A DNA stretch of 64,000 nt from Cellulomonas dongxiuzhuiae (GTDB lineage: Bacteria > Actinomycetota > Actinomycetes > Actinomycetales > Cellulomonadaceae), in NCBI RefSeq assembly GCF_018623035.1, contig NZ_CP076023.1, positions 682,001 to 746,000 of the forward strand, read 5' to 3'. A program made the position numbers and the translations under genes. The first letter of the stretch is position 1. Each line of letters begins with the position of its first letter. Positions 27,498 to 36,946 of this stretch are shown here, in pieces. The notes beneath the pieces were generated by a model, which was not told where the DNA came from, searched no databases, and saw only the letters and a program-made list of their open reading frames with translations.

Positions 27498-28619
27498 GTG
27501 AAGCTCACTCCCCACAGCCGTTTCGGTGCCGTCGCCCTCACCGGTGCGCTGGCGCTGACGCTCGCCGCGTGCAGCTCGGGCTCCTCGGCCGAGTCGGGCG
27601 CGACGGGTGCAGGTGACGGCTCCGCCGAGCTGAGCGGCTCGCTCGCCGGTGCCGGTGCGTCCTCCCAGGAGAAGGCCGTCGCCGGCTGGATCGCCGGGTT
27701 CAACGACACGTACCCCGACGTGGCGGTCAGCTACGACGCGGTCGGCTCGGGTGGCGGGCGCGAGCAGTTCCTCGCGGGTGCCGTGCAGCTCGCCGGGTCC
27801 GACGCCGCGCTGGAGGACGACGAGCTCGAGGCCGCGGCCGAGCGCTGCGAGGGTGGCGAGGCGCTCGAGCTGCCCCTGTACATCAGCCCCATCGCGGTCG
27901 TCTACAACCTCCCCGACGTCGACGCAGATCACCTGCAGCTCTCGGCGGCCACGATCGCGAAGATCTTCAACCGCGAGATCACGACGTGGGACGACCCGGC
28001 GATCGCGGCCGAGAACCCCGACGTGACGCTGCCGTCGACCGGCATCATCCCCGTGAACCGCTCCGACGAGTCGGGGACCACGGAGAACTTCACCGAGTAC
28101 CTCGAGGCCGCCTCCGACGGCGCGTGGCCGCACGAGGCGTCGGGCGACTGGCCGCTGTCCGGCGGGCAGTCGGGCCAGGGCACGCAGGGCGTCATCGACA
28201 CGGTCTCGGGCGCGGAGGGCGCGATCGGCTACGCCGACGCGTCGCGCGTGGGTGACCTGGGCACGGTCGCGCTGAAGGTCGGCGAGGAGTACGTGCCGTT
28301 CTCGGCGGAGGCGGCCGCGAAGGTCGTCGACGCGTCCCCGCGCGCCGAGGGTGCGACGGACAAGCGCCTGGTCGTCGAGCTGGACCGCACCACGACCGAG
28401 GCCGGCGCCTACCCGCTGGTCCTCGTCTCGTACTCGATCGCGTGCTCCACGTACGCCGACGCGGCGGACGCGGCCAACGTCAAGGCGTACCTCACCTACG
28501 TGGCGAGCGCCGCGGGCCAGGACCGCGCCGCCGACCCGGGCGTCGCGGGCTCGGCACCCATCTCGGACGACCTGCGCACCGAGGTCCAGGCGGCGATCGA
28601 CTCGATCGCGGCGGCCTGA
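27498..28619 (+). CDS. pstS: Phosphate-binding lipoprotein PstS
   Basis: High-affinity phosphate receptor of the Pst ABC transporter, tethered outside the membrane. The 373-aa protein starts at GTG 27498 with AGGACGGG upstream. A type II signal peptide ends in the lipobox LAAC followed by SSGSS. Phosphate-binding fold motifs include GAGASSQEKAVAGWI, YDAVGSGGGREQFL, VNRSDESGTTENFTEYL and GGQSGQGTQGV. It is first in pstSCAB and lies directly behind a Pho box, so it should be induced in phosphate starvation. Confidence 0.97.
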   Translation: MKLTPHSRFGAVALTGALALTLAACSSGSSAESGATGAGDGSAELSGSLAGAGASSQEKAVAGWIAGFNDTYPDVAVSYDAVGSGGGREQFLAGAVQLAGSDAALEDDELEAAAERCEGGEALELPLYISPIAVVYNLPDVDADHLQLSAATIAKIFNREITTWDDPAIAAENPDVTLPSTGIIPVNRSDESGTTENFTEYLEAASDGAWPHEASGDWPLSGGQSGQGTQGVIDTVSGAEGAIGYADASRVGDLGTVALKVGEEYVPFSAEAAAKVVDASPRAEGATDKRLVVELDRTTTEAGAYPLVLVSYSIACSTYADAADAANVKAYLTYVASAAGQDRAADPGVAGSAPISDDLRTEVQAAIDSIAAA

Positions 28620-28723
28620 CGACCTCACGACCGCATCACGCCGGGCCGTCCCGGGACGGGCACGACGCCCACCCCGGGACGGCTCGCGCGGCGCCCCCAC
28701 CCTCCCCGACCGACGGAGCAGCA

Positions 28724-29734
28724 GTGGCTGTCACCACCACCCCACCCCCGCGAGGCGCCGCCCCGCGTCCCTCGTCCGACGCCGGCGACGCCGCCGCCGC
28801 CGCGCGCGCGGCCTCCACCGGGCGGCTGGCGGGCCGCGTGTTCGGTGCCCTGTCGACCGGCGCGGGCGTGCTCATCCTCGTGACGCTCGCCGCGGTCGCG
28901 GTCTTCCTCGTGCTGCGCGCCTGGCCGGCGCTGACCGCGTCGCGCGAGGAGCTCGAGGCCATCTCGTGGTTCAACGGCGGCTCGGTCGCGCAGTACGTCG
29001 GACCGCTGGTCTTCGGGACGCTCCTCGCGTCCGTCCTGGCGCTGCTGCTCGCGGTGCCCGTGTCGATCGGCATCGCGCTGTTCATCTCGCACTACGCGCC
29101 GCGCCGTCTCGCGCAGGGCCTGGGCTACCTCATCGACCTGCTCGCGGCCATCCCGTCGGTCGTCTACGGCCTGTGGGGCGCGCTGTGGCTGATCGGGCGG
29201 CTGGACCCGGTCTTCGCGTGGCTGTCGTCGAACCTGGGGTTCGTGCCGCTGTTCGCGGACTACCAGGCGCCGGCCAAGAACATCATGTCGGCGTCGGTGG
29301 TGCTGGCGGTGATGATCCTGCCGATCATCACCGCCGTCTCGCGCGAGGTCTTCCTGCAGACCCCGCGCCTGCACGAGGAGGCGTCGCTCGCGCTCGGCGC
29401 GACCCGCTGGGAGATGGTCCGCCAGGCCGTCCTGCCGTTCGGCCGCTCGGGCGTCATCAGCGCCTCGATGCTCGGTCTGGGGCGCGCGCTGGGCGAGACG
29501 ATGGCCGTGCTCATGGTCATCTCGCCCGGGTTCCTCTTCTCGTTCTTCCTGCTCAAGCCGGGTCAGCAGCAGACCATCGCCGCGAACATCGCCTCGAAGT
29601 TCCCCGAGGCGAGCGGCCTGAGCGTCAGCGCGCTGATCGCCACGGGCCTGGCGCTGTTCGTCATCACGTTCGTGGTCAACTTCGCCGCGCGCTGGGTCAT
29701 CGCACGCCGCGCCGAGTTCTCGGGGGCCAACTGA
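28724..29734 (+). CDS. pstC: Phosphate ABC transporter permease PstC
   Basis: Membrane subunit of the phosphate importer, 336 aa. A ~35-residue polar leader precedes six predicted membrane helices (for example VLILVTLAAVAVFLVLRAW and SVLALLLAVPVSIGIALFI). The EAA loop that contacts PstB is seen in HEEASLALGATRWEMVRQAV and LGRALGETMAVLM. GTG 28724 has CGGAG upstream. Its stop overlaps the pstA start by one base (TGATG). Confidence 0.96.
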   Translation: MAVTTTPPPRGAAPRPSSDAGDAAAAARAASTGRLAGRVFGALSTGAGVLILVTLAAVAVFLVLRAWPALTASREELEAISWFNGGSVAQYVGPLVFGTLLASVLALLLAVPVSIGIALFISHYAPRRLAQGLGYLIDLLAAIPSVVYGLWGALWLIGRLDPVFAWLSSNLGFVPLFADYQAPAKNIMSASVVLAVMILPIITAVSREVFLQTPRLHEEASLALGATRWEMVRQAVLPFGRSGVISASMLGLGRALGETMAVLMVISPGFLFSFFLLKPGQQQTIAANIASKFPEASGLSVSALIATGLALFVITFVVNFAARWVIARRAEFSGAN

Positions 29735-30807
29735 TGAGCGCCGACGCCACCACCGCTCCCGCGACGACCGCGGGCCTGCTGACCGACGACGCGTACCGTC
29801 GCCTGCCGTCGTGGAGCCCGTGGGCCTTCGCGGCCGGCGCGCTGGCCACGGCGCTGCTGGTGCTGCTCGCCCTCGGGGCGGTCTCGACGGCGGGCGTCGT
29901 CGTCCTCGGTGCGGTGCTCTTCGTGCTGTCGTCGAGCATCACCTCGCGCGTCGTGGAGGGGCCGCGGCGCGCCGCCGACCGTCTCGCGACGACCCTCGTG
30001 ACCGGCGCCTTCCTGCTGGCGCTCGTGCCGCTGGTCTCCCTCGTCATGCTCGTCGTCACGCGCGGCGCGTCGTCGTTCGGGTGGGCGTTCCTGACGACCG
30101 ACATGGTCGGCGTCTTCGGGGAGATGACGTCCGGCGGCATCGCGCACGCGCTCGTCGGGACGCTCCTGGTCACGCTGGCCGCTGCGGTCATCTCGGTGCC
30201 CGTCGGCCTGCTGACGGCGATCTACCTGGTCGAGTACGGCCGCGGGCCGCTCGCGCGGGGCATCACGCTGCTCGTCGACGTCATGACGGGCATCCCCTCG
30301 ATCGTCGCCGGCCTGTTCGCGTTCGCGCTGTTCACGCTGGTCATGGGCCCGGCGTACCGCGCCGGGATCATGGGGGCGGTCGCACTGGCCCTGCTCATGA
30401 CGCCCGTCGTCATCCGCTCGGTCGAGGAGATGCTGCGGCTCGTGCCGAACGAGCTCCGTGAGGCGTCGTACGCGCTGGGCGTGCCGAAGTGGCTGACGAT
30501 CGTCAAGGTCGTGCTCCGCACCTCCGCAGCGGGCATCGTCACGGGCGTCATGCTCGCGGTCGCGCGCGTCATCGGCGAGACGGCGCCGCTCCTGCTCACG
30601 GTCGGGCTCGTCACCCAGACCAACACCGACCTGTTCGACGGGCGCATGGCCACGCTGCCCGTGTTCGCGTACCGCCAGTACGAGCAGGGCGGGACGGGGA
30701 TCGACCGCGCGTGGGCCGCGGCCCTCACGCTCATCCTGCTCGTCATGCTCCTCAACCTCGTGGCCCGGCTCGTCAGCCGCTGGTTCGCCCCGAAGGGCGC
30801 CCGCTGA
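29734..30807 (+). CDS. pstA: Phosphate ABC transporter permease PstA
   Basis: Second membrane subunit of the phosphate importer, 357 aa. It has two extra N-terminal helices (~30-75) before the six-helix permease core (~90-350). Conserved pieces include [17 protein letters not shown], the EAA loop [20 protein letters not shown] and [16 protein letters not shown]. The ATG at 29734 overlaps the pstC stop, giving translational coupling. pstB follows after 32 bases. Confidence 0.96.
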   Translation: MSADATTAPATTAGLLTDDAYRRLPSWSPWAFAAGALATALLVLLALGAVSTAGVVVLGAVLFVLSSSITSRVVEGPRRAADRLATTLVTGAFLLALVPLVSLVMLVVTRGASSFGWAFLTTDMVGVFGEMTSGGIAHALVGTLLVTLAAAVISVPVGLLTAIYLVEYGRGPLARGITLLVDVMTGIPSIVAGLFAFALFTLVMGPAYRAGIMGAVALALLMTPVVIRSVEEMLRLVPNELREASYALGVPKWLTIVKVVLRTSAAGIVTGVMLAVARVIGETAPLLLTVGLVTQTNTDLFDGRMATLPVFAYRQYEQGGTGIDRAWAAALTLILLVMLLNLVARLVSRWFAPKGAR

Positions 30808-30839
30808 CGCGGGCCGCACCGACCCCAGGAAGGACCCCC

Positions 30840-31619
30840 ATGTCCAATCGGATCGACGTCTCGGACCTCGACGTCTACTACGGCGACTTCCTCGCCGTGC
30901 AGGGCGTGAACATGACCATCGAGGCGCGGCAGGTGACCGCGCTCATCGGACCGTCGGGCTGCGGGAAGTCCACGTTCCTGCGCACCCTGAACCGCATGCA
31001 CGAGGTCATCCCGGGTGCGCGCGTGCAGGGCAAGGCCCTCATGGACGGTCAGGACCTGTACGGCGCGGACGTCGACCCCGTCACGGTGCGACGCCTCGTC
31101 GGCATGGTGTTCCAGCGACCCAACCCGTTCCCGACGATGTCGATCGCGGACAACGTGCTCGCGGGCGTGCGGCTCAACAACCGGCGCATGTCGAAGGGCG
31201 ACCAGCAGGAGCTCGTCGAGCAGTCGCTGCGCGGGGCGAACCTGTGGAACGAGGTCAAGGACCGCCTCGCGCGCCCCGGCTCGAGCCTGTCGGGCGGTCA
31301 GCAGCAGCGGCTGTGCATCGCGCGCGCGATCGCCGTGAAGCCGCAGGTGCTGCTCATGGACGAGCCGTGCTCGGCGCTCGACCCGATCTCGACGCTCGCG
31401 ATCGAGGACCTCATCGCCGAGCTGAAGTCGCAGTACACGATCGTGATCGTCACGCACAACATGCAGCAGGCCGCGCGGGTCTCCGACCGCACCGCGTTCT
31501 TCAACATCGCGGGCACGGGCAAGCCGGGACGGCTCATCGAGATGGACGACACCTCGACGATGTTCTCCTCGCCGCGCGAGCAGGCCACGGAGGACTACAT
31601 CTCGGGCCGCTTCGGCTGA
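30840..31619 (+). CDS. pstB: Phosphate ABC transporter ATPase PstB
   Basis: Provides ATP-driven power for phosphate import. The 259-aa protein has Walker [11 protein letters not shown]-loop VFQRPNPFP, signature [14 protein letters not shown], Walker [12 protein letters not shown] and the switch His in [13 protein letters not shown], which fit the PstB subfamily exactly. Start ATG 30840 has AGGAAGGA upstream. It is last in the pst operon and is followed by a strong hairpin. Confidence 0.97.
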   Translation: MSNRIDVSDLDVYYGDFLAVQGVNMTIEARQVTALIGPSGCGKSTFLRTLNRMHEVIPGARVQGKALMDGQDLYGADVDPVTVRRLVGMVFQRPNPFPTMSIADNVLAGVRLNNRRMSKGDQQELVEQSLRGANLWNEVKDRLARPGSSLSGGQQQRLCIARAIAVKPQVLLMDEPCSALDPISTLAIEDLIAELKSQYTIVIVTHNMQQAARVSDRTAFFNIAGTGKPGRLIEMDDTSTMFSSPREQATEDYISGRFG

Positions 31620-31674
31620 CGGCGCCGTCGACGGACGCGGCCACGACGCACGCGACGCACGCGGCCACGACGCG

Positions 31675-31711
31675 CGAGGGGCCGACCACCGGGGGGGTGG
31701 TCGGCCCCTCG
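31675..31711. terminator. Bidirectional hairpin after pstB
   Basis: A perfect 16-bp stem (CGAGGGGCCGACCACC with GGTGGTCGGCCCCTCG) around a short G loop, between convergent pstB and the lipoprotein gene. Confidence 0.85.
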
Positions 31712-31739
31712 TGACGTGCGGGGTCGGACGGGCGGGGTG

Positions 31740-32330
31740 CTACTCGCCCTGCTCCTGCTCCTGCTGCTGCGGCTCGGACGCATCACGCGTGGCGTCGTCG
31801 GTCGGCGTCGCGGTGGCGGTCGCCCCCCCCGAGATCGACTCGAGCAGGGCCGCGTACTGCGGCTGGGCGGCGTCGAGGACGGGGACCGCGAACTCGACCG
31901 TGCCGCCGGTCGACGTGGTGACCTTGAGCTGCGTGAGCCCGCCCGGCCGCGTGTCGACGGCGGCCACGGGGACGTCCTGCGTCGTGTAGCGCGGGGGGGC
32001 GTCGCTGACGCCCAGCAGCACCGTCTGGCGGGCGCCGACCTGCACGCTCACCGGCTCCGCGTCGCCGACGGTGAGGGTCACGTCCTCGTCGTCGGACGAG
32101 CCGTTGGCCAGCGCACCGGTGAGGACGCCCGGCGCGCCCTCCTCGGCGGAGACGACGACCATGTTGAGGACGCGGACCTCGCCCACCGACGCGCCGGCAC
32201 CGTCCGAGGCCGCGTAGTCCCAGGTCGTCGTGATCGGGTTGGTGGCCGAGCAGCCCGTCAGCGTCAGGGCGGCGGCGGCCACCAGACCGGCGGCGGCGGT
32301 CCGGACGGAACGGGGACGGAGGCGGGTCAC
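31740..32330 (-). CDS. Putative lipoprotein of unknown function
   Basis: The 196-aa exported protein starts at GTG 32330 with AGGAG upstream. A basic leader, a hydrophobic stretch and the lipobox LTGC indicate lipid anchoring. The mature part is beta-rich, with [20 protein letters not shown] and [19 protein letters not shown], and ends in a Thr/Gln/Glu-rich tail. The pattern resembles small actinobacterial lipoproteins with an Ig-like copper-chaperone-type fold, but I see no metal motif and assign no function. Divergent from carD; a -10 (TAGGCT, minus strand) lies at 32437-32442. Confidence 0.82.
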   Translation of the reverse strand: MTRLRPRSVRTAAAGLVAAAALTLTGCSATNPITTTWDYAASDGAGASVGEVRVLNMVVVSAEEGAPGVLTGALANGSSDDEDVTLTVGDAEPVSVQVGARQTVLLGVSDAPPRYTTQDVPVAAVDTRPGGLTQLKVTTSTGGTVEFAVPVLDAAQPQYAALLESISGGATATATPTDDATRDASEPQQQEQEQGE

Positions 32331-32436
32331 GAGGGCTCCTGCTGGTCTCGCGCGCGCAAGGCGGCGGGTGCGGGTGGGGCGCTGCCTCTGCACCCGGTCC
32401 GACGGCGCGGACCCGACGCAGGGGGAGTCGCAGGTC

Positions 32437-32442
32437 AGCCTA
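32437..32442 (-). promoter_or_regulatory. -10 candidate for the lipoprotein gene
   Basis: TAGGCT on the minus strand, about 107 bases before the start codon. It is the only good -10 match I see between the two divergent genes on that strand. Confidence 0.35.
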
Positions 32443-32591
32443 CCGTCGAGGGACCGAAGGGGACCTCCGTCCCTGGCGGGACGCGACCACCGCACTCCGC
32501 GGGGGACCCGGTCGGCACGTCGGCTCGTCGCCGACCGGCCGCTGACCAGCGCGGACGCGCCCGGACGACCGGATTCCGCGGGAGGGGGGCG

Positions 32592-32600
32592 TGATACCAT
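32592..32600 (+). promoter_or_regulatory. Extended -10 promoter of carD
   Basis: TG-A-TACCAT forms an extended -10, about 29 bases before the carD start. No good -35 is evident, as is common for extended -10 promoters. Confidence 0.5.
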
Positions 32601-32628
32601 ACACGTCTGCGAAAGGGGACACCGACAG

Positions 32629-33111
32629 ATGACTTTCACTGTTGGGGAGACCGTCGTCTACCCGCACCACGGTGCAGCCAAGATCGAAGAGATCAAGAGC
32701 CGGACCATCCGGGGCGAGGAGAAGCTCTACCTCAAGCTCAAGGTCGCCCACGGTGACCTGACGATCGAGGTGCCGGCGGAGAACGTCGATCTGGTCGGTG
32801 TCCGGGACGTCGTCGGCCAGGAGGGCCTCGACCGCGTGTTCGAGGTGCTCCGCGCCCCGTACACCGAGGAGCCGACCAACTGGTCGCGACGTTACAAGGC
32901 CAACCTCGAGAAGCTGCAGTCCGGCGACGTCATCAAGGTGGCGGAGGTCGTCCGCGACCTGTCGCGCCGTGACGCGGACCGCGGCCTGTCGGCCGGGGAG
33001 AAGCGCATGCTCGCCAAGGCCCGTCAGATCCTCGTCTCGGAGCTCGCGCTCGCCGAGAAGACCGAGGAGGACAAGGCCGAGGCCATCCTCGACGAGGTCC
33101 TCGCCTCCTGA
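32629..33111 (+). CDS. carD: CarD-type RNA polymerase-binding transcription regulator
   Basis: Stabilises the RNA polymerase open complex, especially at rRNA promoters, and is essential in mycobacteria. The 160-aa protein begins with the polymerase-interacting Tudor-like domain (1-60; [20 protein letters not shown]) followed by the helical DNA-binding domain with the conserved Trp in [19 protein letters not shown] 32629 has GAAAGGGG upstream. ispD and ispF follow after a hairpin, an order (carD-ispD-ispF) common in actinobacteria. Confidence 0.97.
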   Translation: MTFTVGETVVYPHHGAAKIEEIKSRTIRGEEKLYLKLKVAHGDLTIEVPAENVDLVGVRDVVGQEGLDRVFEVLRAPYTEEPTNWSRRYKANLEKLQSGDVIKVAEVVRDLSRRDADRGLSAGEKRMLAKARQILVSELALAEKTEEDKAEAILDEVLAS

Positions 33112-33122
33112 TCCGCACGCAC

Positions 33123-33152
33123 GACGGCCCGGGTGCAGACGCCCGGGCCGTC
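33123..33152 (+). terminator. Hairpin after carD
   Basis: An 11-bp perfect stem (GACGGCCCGGG with CCCGGGCCGTC), 12 bases after the stop, followed by a short T-containing stretch. Confidence 0.75.
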
Positions 33153-33200
33153 TGCTGTGTCGGGGGAGCGCCGGGAGCTGCCACGGTGCACGATGCACAC

Positions 33201-33938
33201 ATGACGATCGCCGCTGTCCTCACCGCCGCCGGGAGCGGGTCGCGCCTCGGGCTCGAGCTGCCGAAGGCGGTCGTCCCGGTCGCGGGCGAGTCGCTCGTGG
33301 TCCACGCCGCGCGCGCCCTGCTGGCCGCGCGCGCGGCGGACGGGTCGGCCGTCGGCCAGCTCGTCGTCACCGCGCCCGCCGCGCACCTCGACGAGGTCGC
33401 CGTGCTGCTCGCCGACGTCGTCGAGGCCGCGGACGTCCGCCTCGACGTCGTCGGCGGGGGACGCACCCGACAGGAGTCCGTCGCGGCAGGCCTCGCGGAG
33501 CTGGCCGACGACGTCGACGTCGTCCTCGTGCACGACGCCGCCCGTCCGTTCGCCCCGGTCGAGCTGGTCGCGCGGGTCGTCGACGCGGTGCGCGCGGGCC
33601 ACCCCGCGGTGGTGCCGGGGCTGCCGGTCGTCGACACCGTGAAGCGTGTGGGCACCGGGGACGGCACGGGACGGCCCGTGCTCGAGACCGTGCCGCGGTC
33701 CGACCTGGTCGCGGTCCAGACCCCGCAGGGCTTCGACCGCGAGGTCCTCGAGCGTGCGCACGCGGTCGGCTCGGGCCTGGGCGCGCACGAGGCGACAGCC
33801 GCGTCGGACGACGCGGCGCTCGTCGAGGCCGACGGCGTGCCCGTCTGGGTGGTCCCCGGCGACGAGCGCGCCGCCAAGGTGACGACGGCCCGCGACCTGC
33901 TGGTCGCACGGGCCCTGACGGCGGGAGCCCTCGCGTGA
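33201..33938 (+). CDS. ispD: 2-C-methyl-D-erythritol 4-phosphate cytidylyltransferase
   Basis: Third step of the non-mevalonate isoprenoid pathway: MEP plus CTP to CDP-ME. The 245-aa protein has the CTP-binding loop [41 protein letters not shown] and [13 protein letters not shown] 33201 matches the family N-terminus; CACGAT six bases upstream may be a leaderless -10. Upstream in-frame GTG 33186 is possible. The stop overlaps the ispF start. Confidence 0.95.
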   Translation: MTIAAVLTAAGSGSRLGLELPKAVVPVAGESLVVHAARALLAARAADGSAVGQLVVTAPAAHLDEVAVLLADVVEAADVRLDVVGGGRTRQESVAAGLAELADDVDVVLVHDAARPFAPVELVARVVDAVRAGHPAVVPGLPVVDTVKRVGTGDGTGRPVLETVPRSDLVAVQTPQGFDREVLERAHAVGSGLGAHEATAASDDAALVEADGVPVWVVPGDERAAKVTTARDLLVARALTAGALA

Positions 33939-34423
33939 ACGTCCGGACCGGGATCGGCATCGACGTGCACTCCTACGACCCCGACCCGGCCCCCGACGCC
34001 GTCCTGCACCTCGCCGGCCTGGAGTGGCCGGGCGAGCGCCCGCTCGCGGGCCACTCCGACGCGGACGTCGCGGCGCACGCCGCCGCCGACGCCCTGCTCT
34101 CCGCGGCGGGGCTGGGCGACCTGGGTCTGCAGTTCGGCACCGACGACCCGCGGTGGGCGGGTGCGTCGGGCGCGGCGCTGCTCGCCGAGGCCGCGCGGCG
34201 CGTGCGCGCCGCAGGGTTCACGATCGGCAACGTCGCGGTGCAGGTCGTCGGCAACCGTCCCAAGCTGGGTCCGCGTCGGATCGAGGCGCAGGCGGTCCTG
34301 TCGATGGCGTGCGGCGCGACGGTGACGGTCGGTGCGACCACGACGGACGGCCTCGGCCTGACGGGCCGCGGCGAGGGTGTCGCGGCCATCGCGACGGCAC
34401 TGATCACCCTCGACGAGGTCTGA
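33935..34423 (+). CDS. ispF: 2-C-methyl-D-erythritol 2,4-cyclodiphosphate synthase
   Basis: Cyclises CDP-ME 2-phosphate to MEcPP in the non-mevalonate pathway; acts as a zinc-dependent trimer. The 162-aa protein shows GIGIDVHSY (metal ligands Asp and His), [25 protein letters not shown] and the C-terminal [17 protein letters not shown] 33935 overlaps the ispD stop by four bases (GTGA), so they are coupled. It converges with the EamA gene. Confidence 0.96.
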   Translation: MNVRTGIGIDVHSYDPDPAPDAVLHLAGLEWPGERPLAGHSDADVAAHAAADALLSAAGLGDLGLQFGTDDPRWAGASGAALLAEAARRVRAAGFTIGNVAVQVVGNRPKLGPRRIEAQAVLSMACGATVTVGATTTDGLGLTGRGEGVAAIATALITLDEV

Positions 34424-34451
34424 GCCCCCGACCCCGCCGGCGAGTGACCGG

Positions 34452-35420
34452 TCAGGCGGGCTCCGCTGGCGCGGTCGCCGCCGGCGCGGTCGCCGCCGGG
34501 TCCGCGGTGCGCCGCTCGGCGGCGGACGACGGCGGCGGCGCCAGGGTGCGGCGACCCGTGCTGCCCAGCAGGACGCCGCCGACCACGAGCGTGCCCAGCG
34601 CGAGCTCGGCGGGCCGGGTCGGCTCGTGCAGGAACAGCCACGAGGAGCCGATCCCGAAGACCGGGACCAGCATCGAGAACGGCGCGACCACGCTCGAGGA
34701 GTGGCGGGCCATGAGCCACGTCCACAGGCCCGTCCCCACGACGGTCGCGACGAGCACCGTGAACGCGAGACCGCCGAGCGCGGCCAGGCCGGTGGGCGTC
34801 GTCAGGCCGTGGAACGACGCGGCGATCGTCGCCGGCCCCTCCACCAGCAGCGACAGCGCCAGCATCGGCAGGGGCGGGACCACCGTCATCCACATCATGA
34901 GCCGGAAGGGCGAGTCGGCCTGCGCCTGGCGGTTGCACAGGTTGCCGAACGCCCACCCGAGCCCGCCGCAGAGCGTGAGGACGACGGGCACGAGCGCCGC
35001 ACCGCCGTCGAGCCCGGCACGGTGGACGGCGATCCCGCCGAGCCCCACGACGGCGATCGCGACGCCGAGGCCCTGCCGCACCGTGAGGCGCTCGCGCAGC
35101 AGCACGGCGGCGAGCAGCACGGTGAACGGCGCGGAGGACTGCAGCACGAGCGACGCCAGGCCCGTCGGCATGCCGGTGTCCATCGCCAGGTAGAGGAAGA
35201 CGAACTGCAGCACGCCGAACCCCGCCCCGTAGCCGAGCAGCCACCGCCACGCGACGCGCGGGCGGGGGACGAGCAGCAGCGTGGGGACGGCGATGACCGC
35301 GAAGCGCAGCGCGACCAGCAGGAACGGGGGGAACTGCTGCAGCGACAGGTGGATCGCGGGGAAGTTCAGGCCCCACGTGACGGCGACCAGCACGGCGAGC
35401 AGGACGTGACGGGGTGGCAC
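34452..35420 (-). CDS. EamA/DMT-family transporter
   Basis: The 322-aa integral membrane protein has about ten predicted helices in two EamA repeats (~8-140 and ~150-285), for example HVLLAVLVAVTWGLNFPAIH and the second-repeat region ending LVVGGVLLG. Family members export amino acids, metabolites or drugs; the substrate cannot be told. The C-terminal ~40 residues are Ala/Pro-rich and likely cytosolic. The gene is alone on its strand, converging with ispF. Confidence 0.87.
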   Translation of the reverse strand: MPPRHVLLAVLVAVTWGLNFPAIHLSLQQFPPFLLVALRFAVIAVPTLLLVPRPRVAWRWLLGYGAGFGVLQFVFLYLAMDTGMPTGLASLVLQSSAPFTVLLAAVLLRERLTVRQGLGVAIAVVGLGGIAVHRAGLDGGAALVPVVLTLCGGLGWAFGNLCNRQAQADSPFRLMMWMTVVPPLPMLALSLLVEGPATIAASFHGLTTPTGLAALGGLAFTVLVATVVGTGLWTWLMARHSSSVVAPFSMLVPVFGIGSSWLFLHEPTRPAELALGTLVVGGVLLGSTGRRTLAPPPSSAAERRTADPAATAPAATAPAEPA

Positions 35421-35622
35421 CCGGCGAGTCTGTCTCCCGCGACGCTCGGGTACCAGTCCTTTGCCGCGAGCCGGCGGCGATCCGGGTCCACGGGCACCGT
35501 GTCACGATGTGGGCACGCGACCACCCGGGCGGGTGAACTGTCGGAACGGATACCGAAAGTCACGCGCCGCAGGCGTCCTGGAACGTCGCTATCCGGACGA
35601 ATCGCCGGTACCGTCCGTCCCC

Positions 35623-35937
35623 GTGACTGTGCCATCCACCGACAGCGAGCGCGTCCCCGTGCGCGCAGCGCCCGCCCCGGAGCGCGTTGCGCCGAGGGCG
35701 GAGCGCCCCGCGCCGGGGACGGGGGCGCAGGGCCTGCCGCGGCGCGCGGCGAGCCTGCCCGTCCGCCAGCGCAACCGGGTGGCGCTGGAGACGCTGGAGG
35801 CCACGTTCGCCGGCCTGCAGCAGGTGGACGAGGACGCGCGTCCGGCCGCACCGCTCGCCCCGCCGGCGGACCTGTGGCCGCCCGCGACGGGGAGCCACCC
35901 GCTCGTCACGGGCGGCCAGCCGCGCGTCAGCGGGTGA
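35623..35937 (+). CDS. Short hypothetical protein
   Basis: The 104-aa Pro/Ala/Arg-rich protein has no known domain that I recognise. A central patch GLPRRAASLPVRQRN with a following helix (RVALETLEATFAGLQQVDE) recalls C-terminal tails of some actinobacterial sensor kinases, but no kinase is attached. GTG 35623 is eight bases after TACCGT (35609-35614), so a leaderless start is plausible; longer in-frame versions lack support. Its last 11 bases overlap the convergent oxidoreductase gene. Confidence 0.5.
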   Translation: MTVPSTDSERVPVRAAPAPERVAPRAERPAPGTGAQGLPRRAASLPVRQRNRVALETLEATFAGLQQVDEDARPAAPLAPPADLWPPATGSHPLVTGGQPRVSG

Positions 35938-36871
35938 CGAGCACCAGCTTCCCGCCCGTGTGACCGTCGCGGCTGCGCACGTGCGCGGCGGCCGCCTGCT
36001 CGAGCGGGTACGTGCCCGTGACCAGCACCTCGACGGACCCGTCGGCGGCCAGGGTCGTCAGCTGGCTGCGTGCGGCCTCACGGACGTCGTGACCGGGGTC
36101 CGCGCCCGCCCCGTGACCCAGGGCGAGCACGCCGAGCCCCGCCGCGCGTTCGAGGGCGACGAGCGTGGCGACCCGCCGTCGGTCGCGCACCAGTGCGACC
36201 GACGTGTCCAGCGACTCCCGCGTGCCCACGGCGTCGATCGCGACGGTCACGCGCCCCAGCGCCGGCTCGAGGTCACGGACGCGGTCCAGCAGCCCTGGTC
36301 CGTACGTCACCGGCTCGGCGCCGAAGCGCCGCAGGCAGTCGTGCGAGGCGGGCGAGGCCGTCGCGATCACCCGTGCGCCGCGCAGCACCGCGAGCTGCAC
36401 CACCATGCGTCCGACACCCCCCGACGCCCCGTGCACCAGGACGACGTCCTCGTCGTCCACGCCCGTGGCGTCCACGGCGTGCACGGCGGTGACGCCCGCG
36501 GCGAGCAGACCGGCGGCACGGACGACGTCGAGCCCGTCAGGGCGCCGCACGACGACGCGCTGGGGTGCCGTCACCACGTCGGCGTACCCGCCCGTGACGG
36601 GCCACGCGACCACCTCGTCACCCGGGGAGTACCAGCGCACGCCCGTCCCGACGGCCTGCACGACGCCCGCGACCTCGAGCCCCAGCCGCACGGGCGGGCG
36701 CCCGCCCGAGCCCGGGGCGTACGACTTCCAGTCCCAGGGGTTGACGCCCGCGGCGTGCACGCGGACCTGCACCTCGCCGGGTCCGGGCGGCGTCACCTCG
36801 GCCTCGACGAGTCGTAGCACCTCCGGCCCGCCGAGCGCGGTCGCCACGACCGCCCGTCCCATGTCCGCCAT
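35927..36871 (-). CDS. NADP-dependent quinone oxidoreductase-like protein (MDR superfamily)
   Basis: The 314-aa zinc-less medium-chain reductase has a GroES-like N-terminal domain (1-125; VRVHAAGVNPWDWKSYAPG, LGLEVAGVVQAVG) and a Rossmann domain with VLVHGASGGVGRMVVQLA for NADPH. Members reduce quinones or alpha,beta-unsaturated carbonyls; the real substrate is unknown. No structural zinc Cys cluster is present. A short gap (75 bases) separates it from the end of the next minus-strand gene. Confidence 0.9.
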   Translation of the reverse strand: MADMGRAVVATALGGPEVLRLVEAEVTPPGPGEVQVRVHAAGVNPWDWKSYAPGSGGRPPVRLGLEVAGVVQAVGTGVRWYSPGDEVVAWPVTGGYADVVTAPQRVVVRRPDGLDVVRAAGLLAAGVTAVHAVDATGVDDEDVVLVHGASGGVGRMVVQLAVLRGARVIATASPASHDCLRRFGAEPVTYGPGLLDRVRDLEPALGRVTVAIDAVGTRESLDTSVALVRDRRRVATLVALERAAGLGVLALGHGAGADPGHDVREAARSQLTTLAADGSVEVLVTGTYPLEQAAAAHVRSRDGHTGGKLVLVTR

Positions 36872-36946
36872 CGGGCCAGCCTGACGGCGGAAGGTGCCGG
36901 AGACCAGGGCGGACGGGTCCCTCGTTCGCCTGAACCGCGGGCGGCG

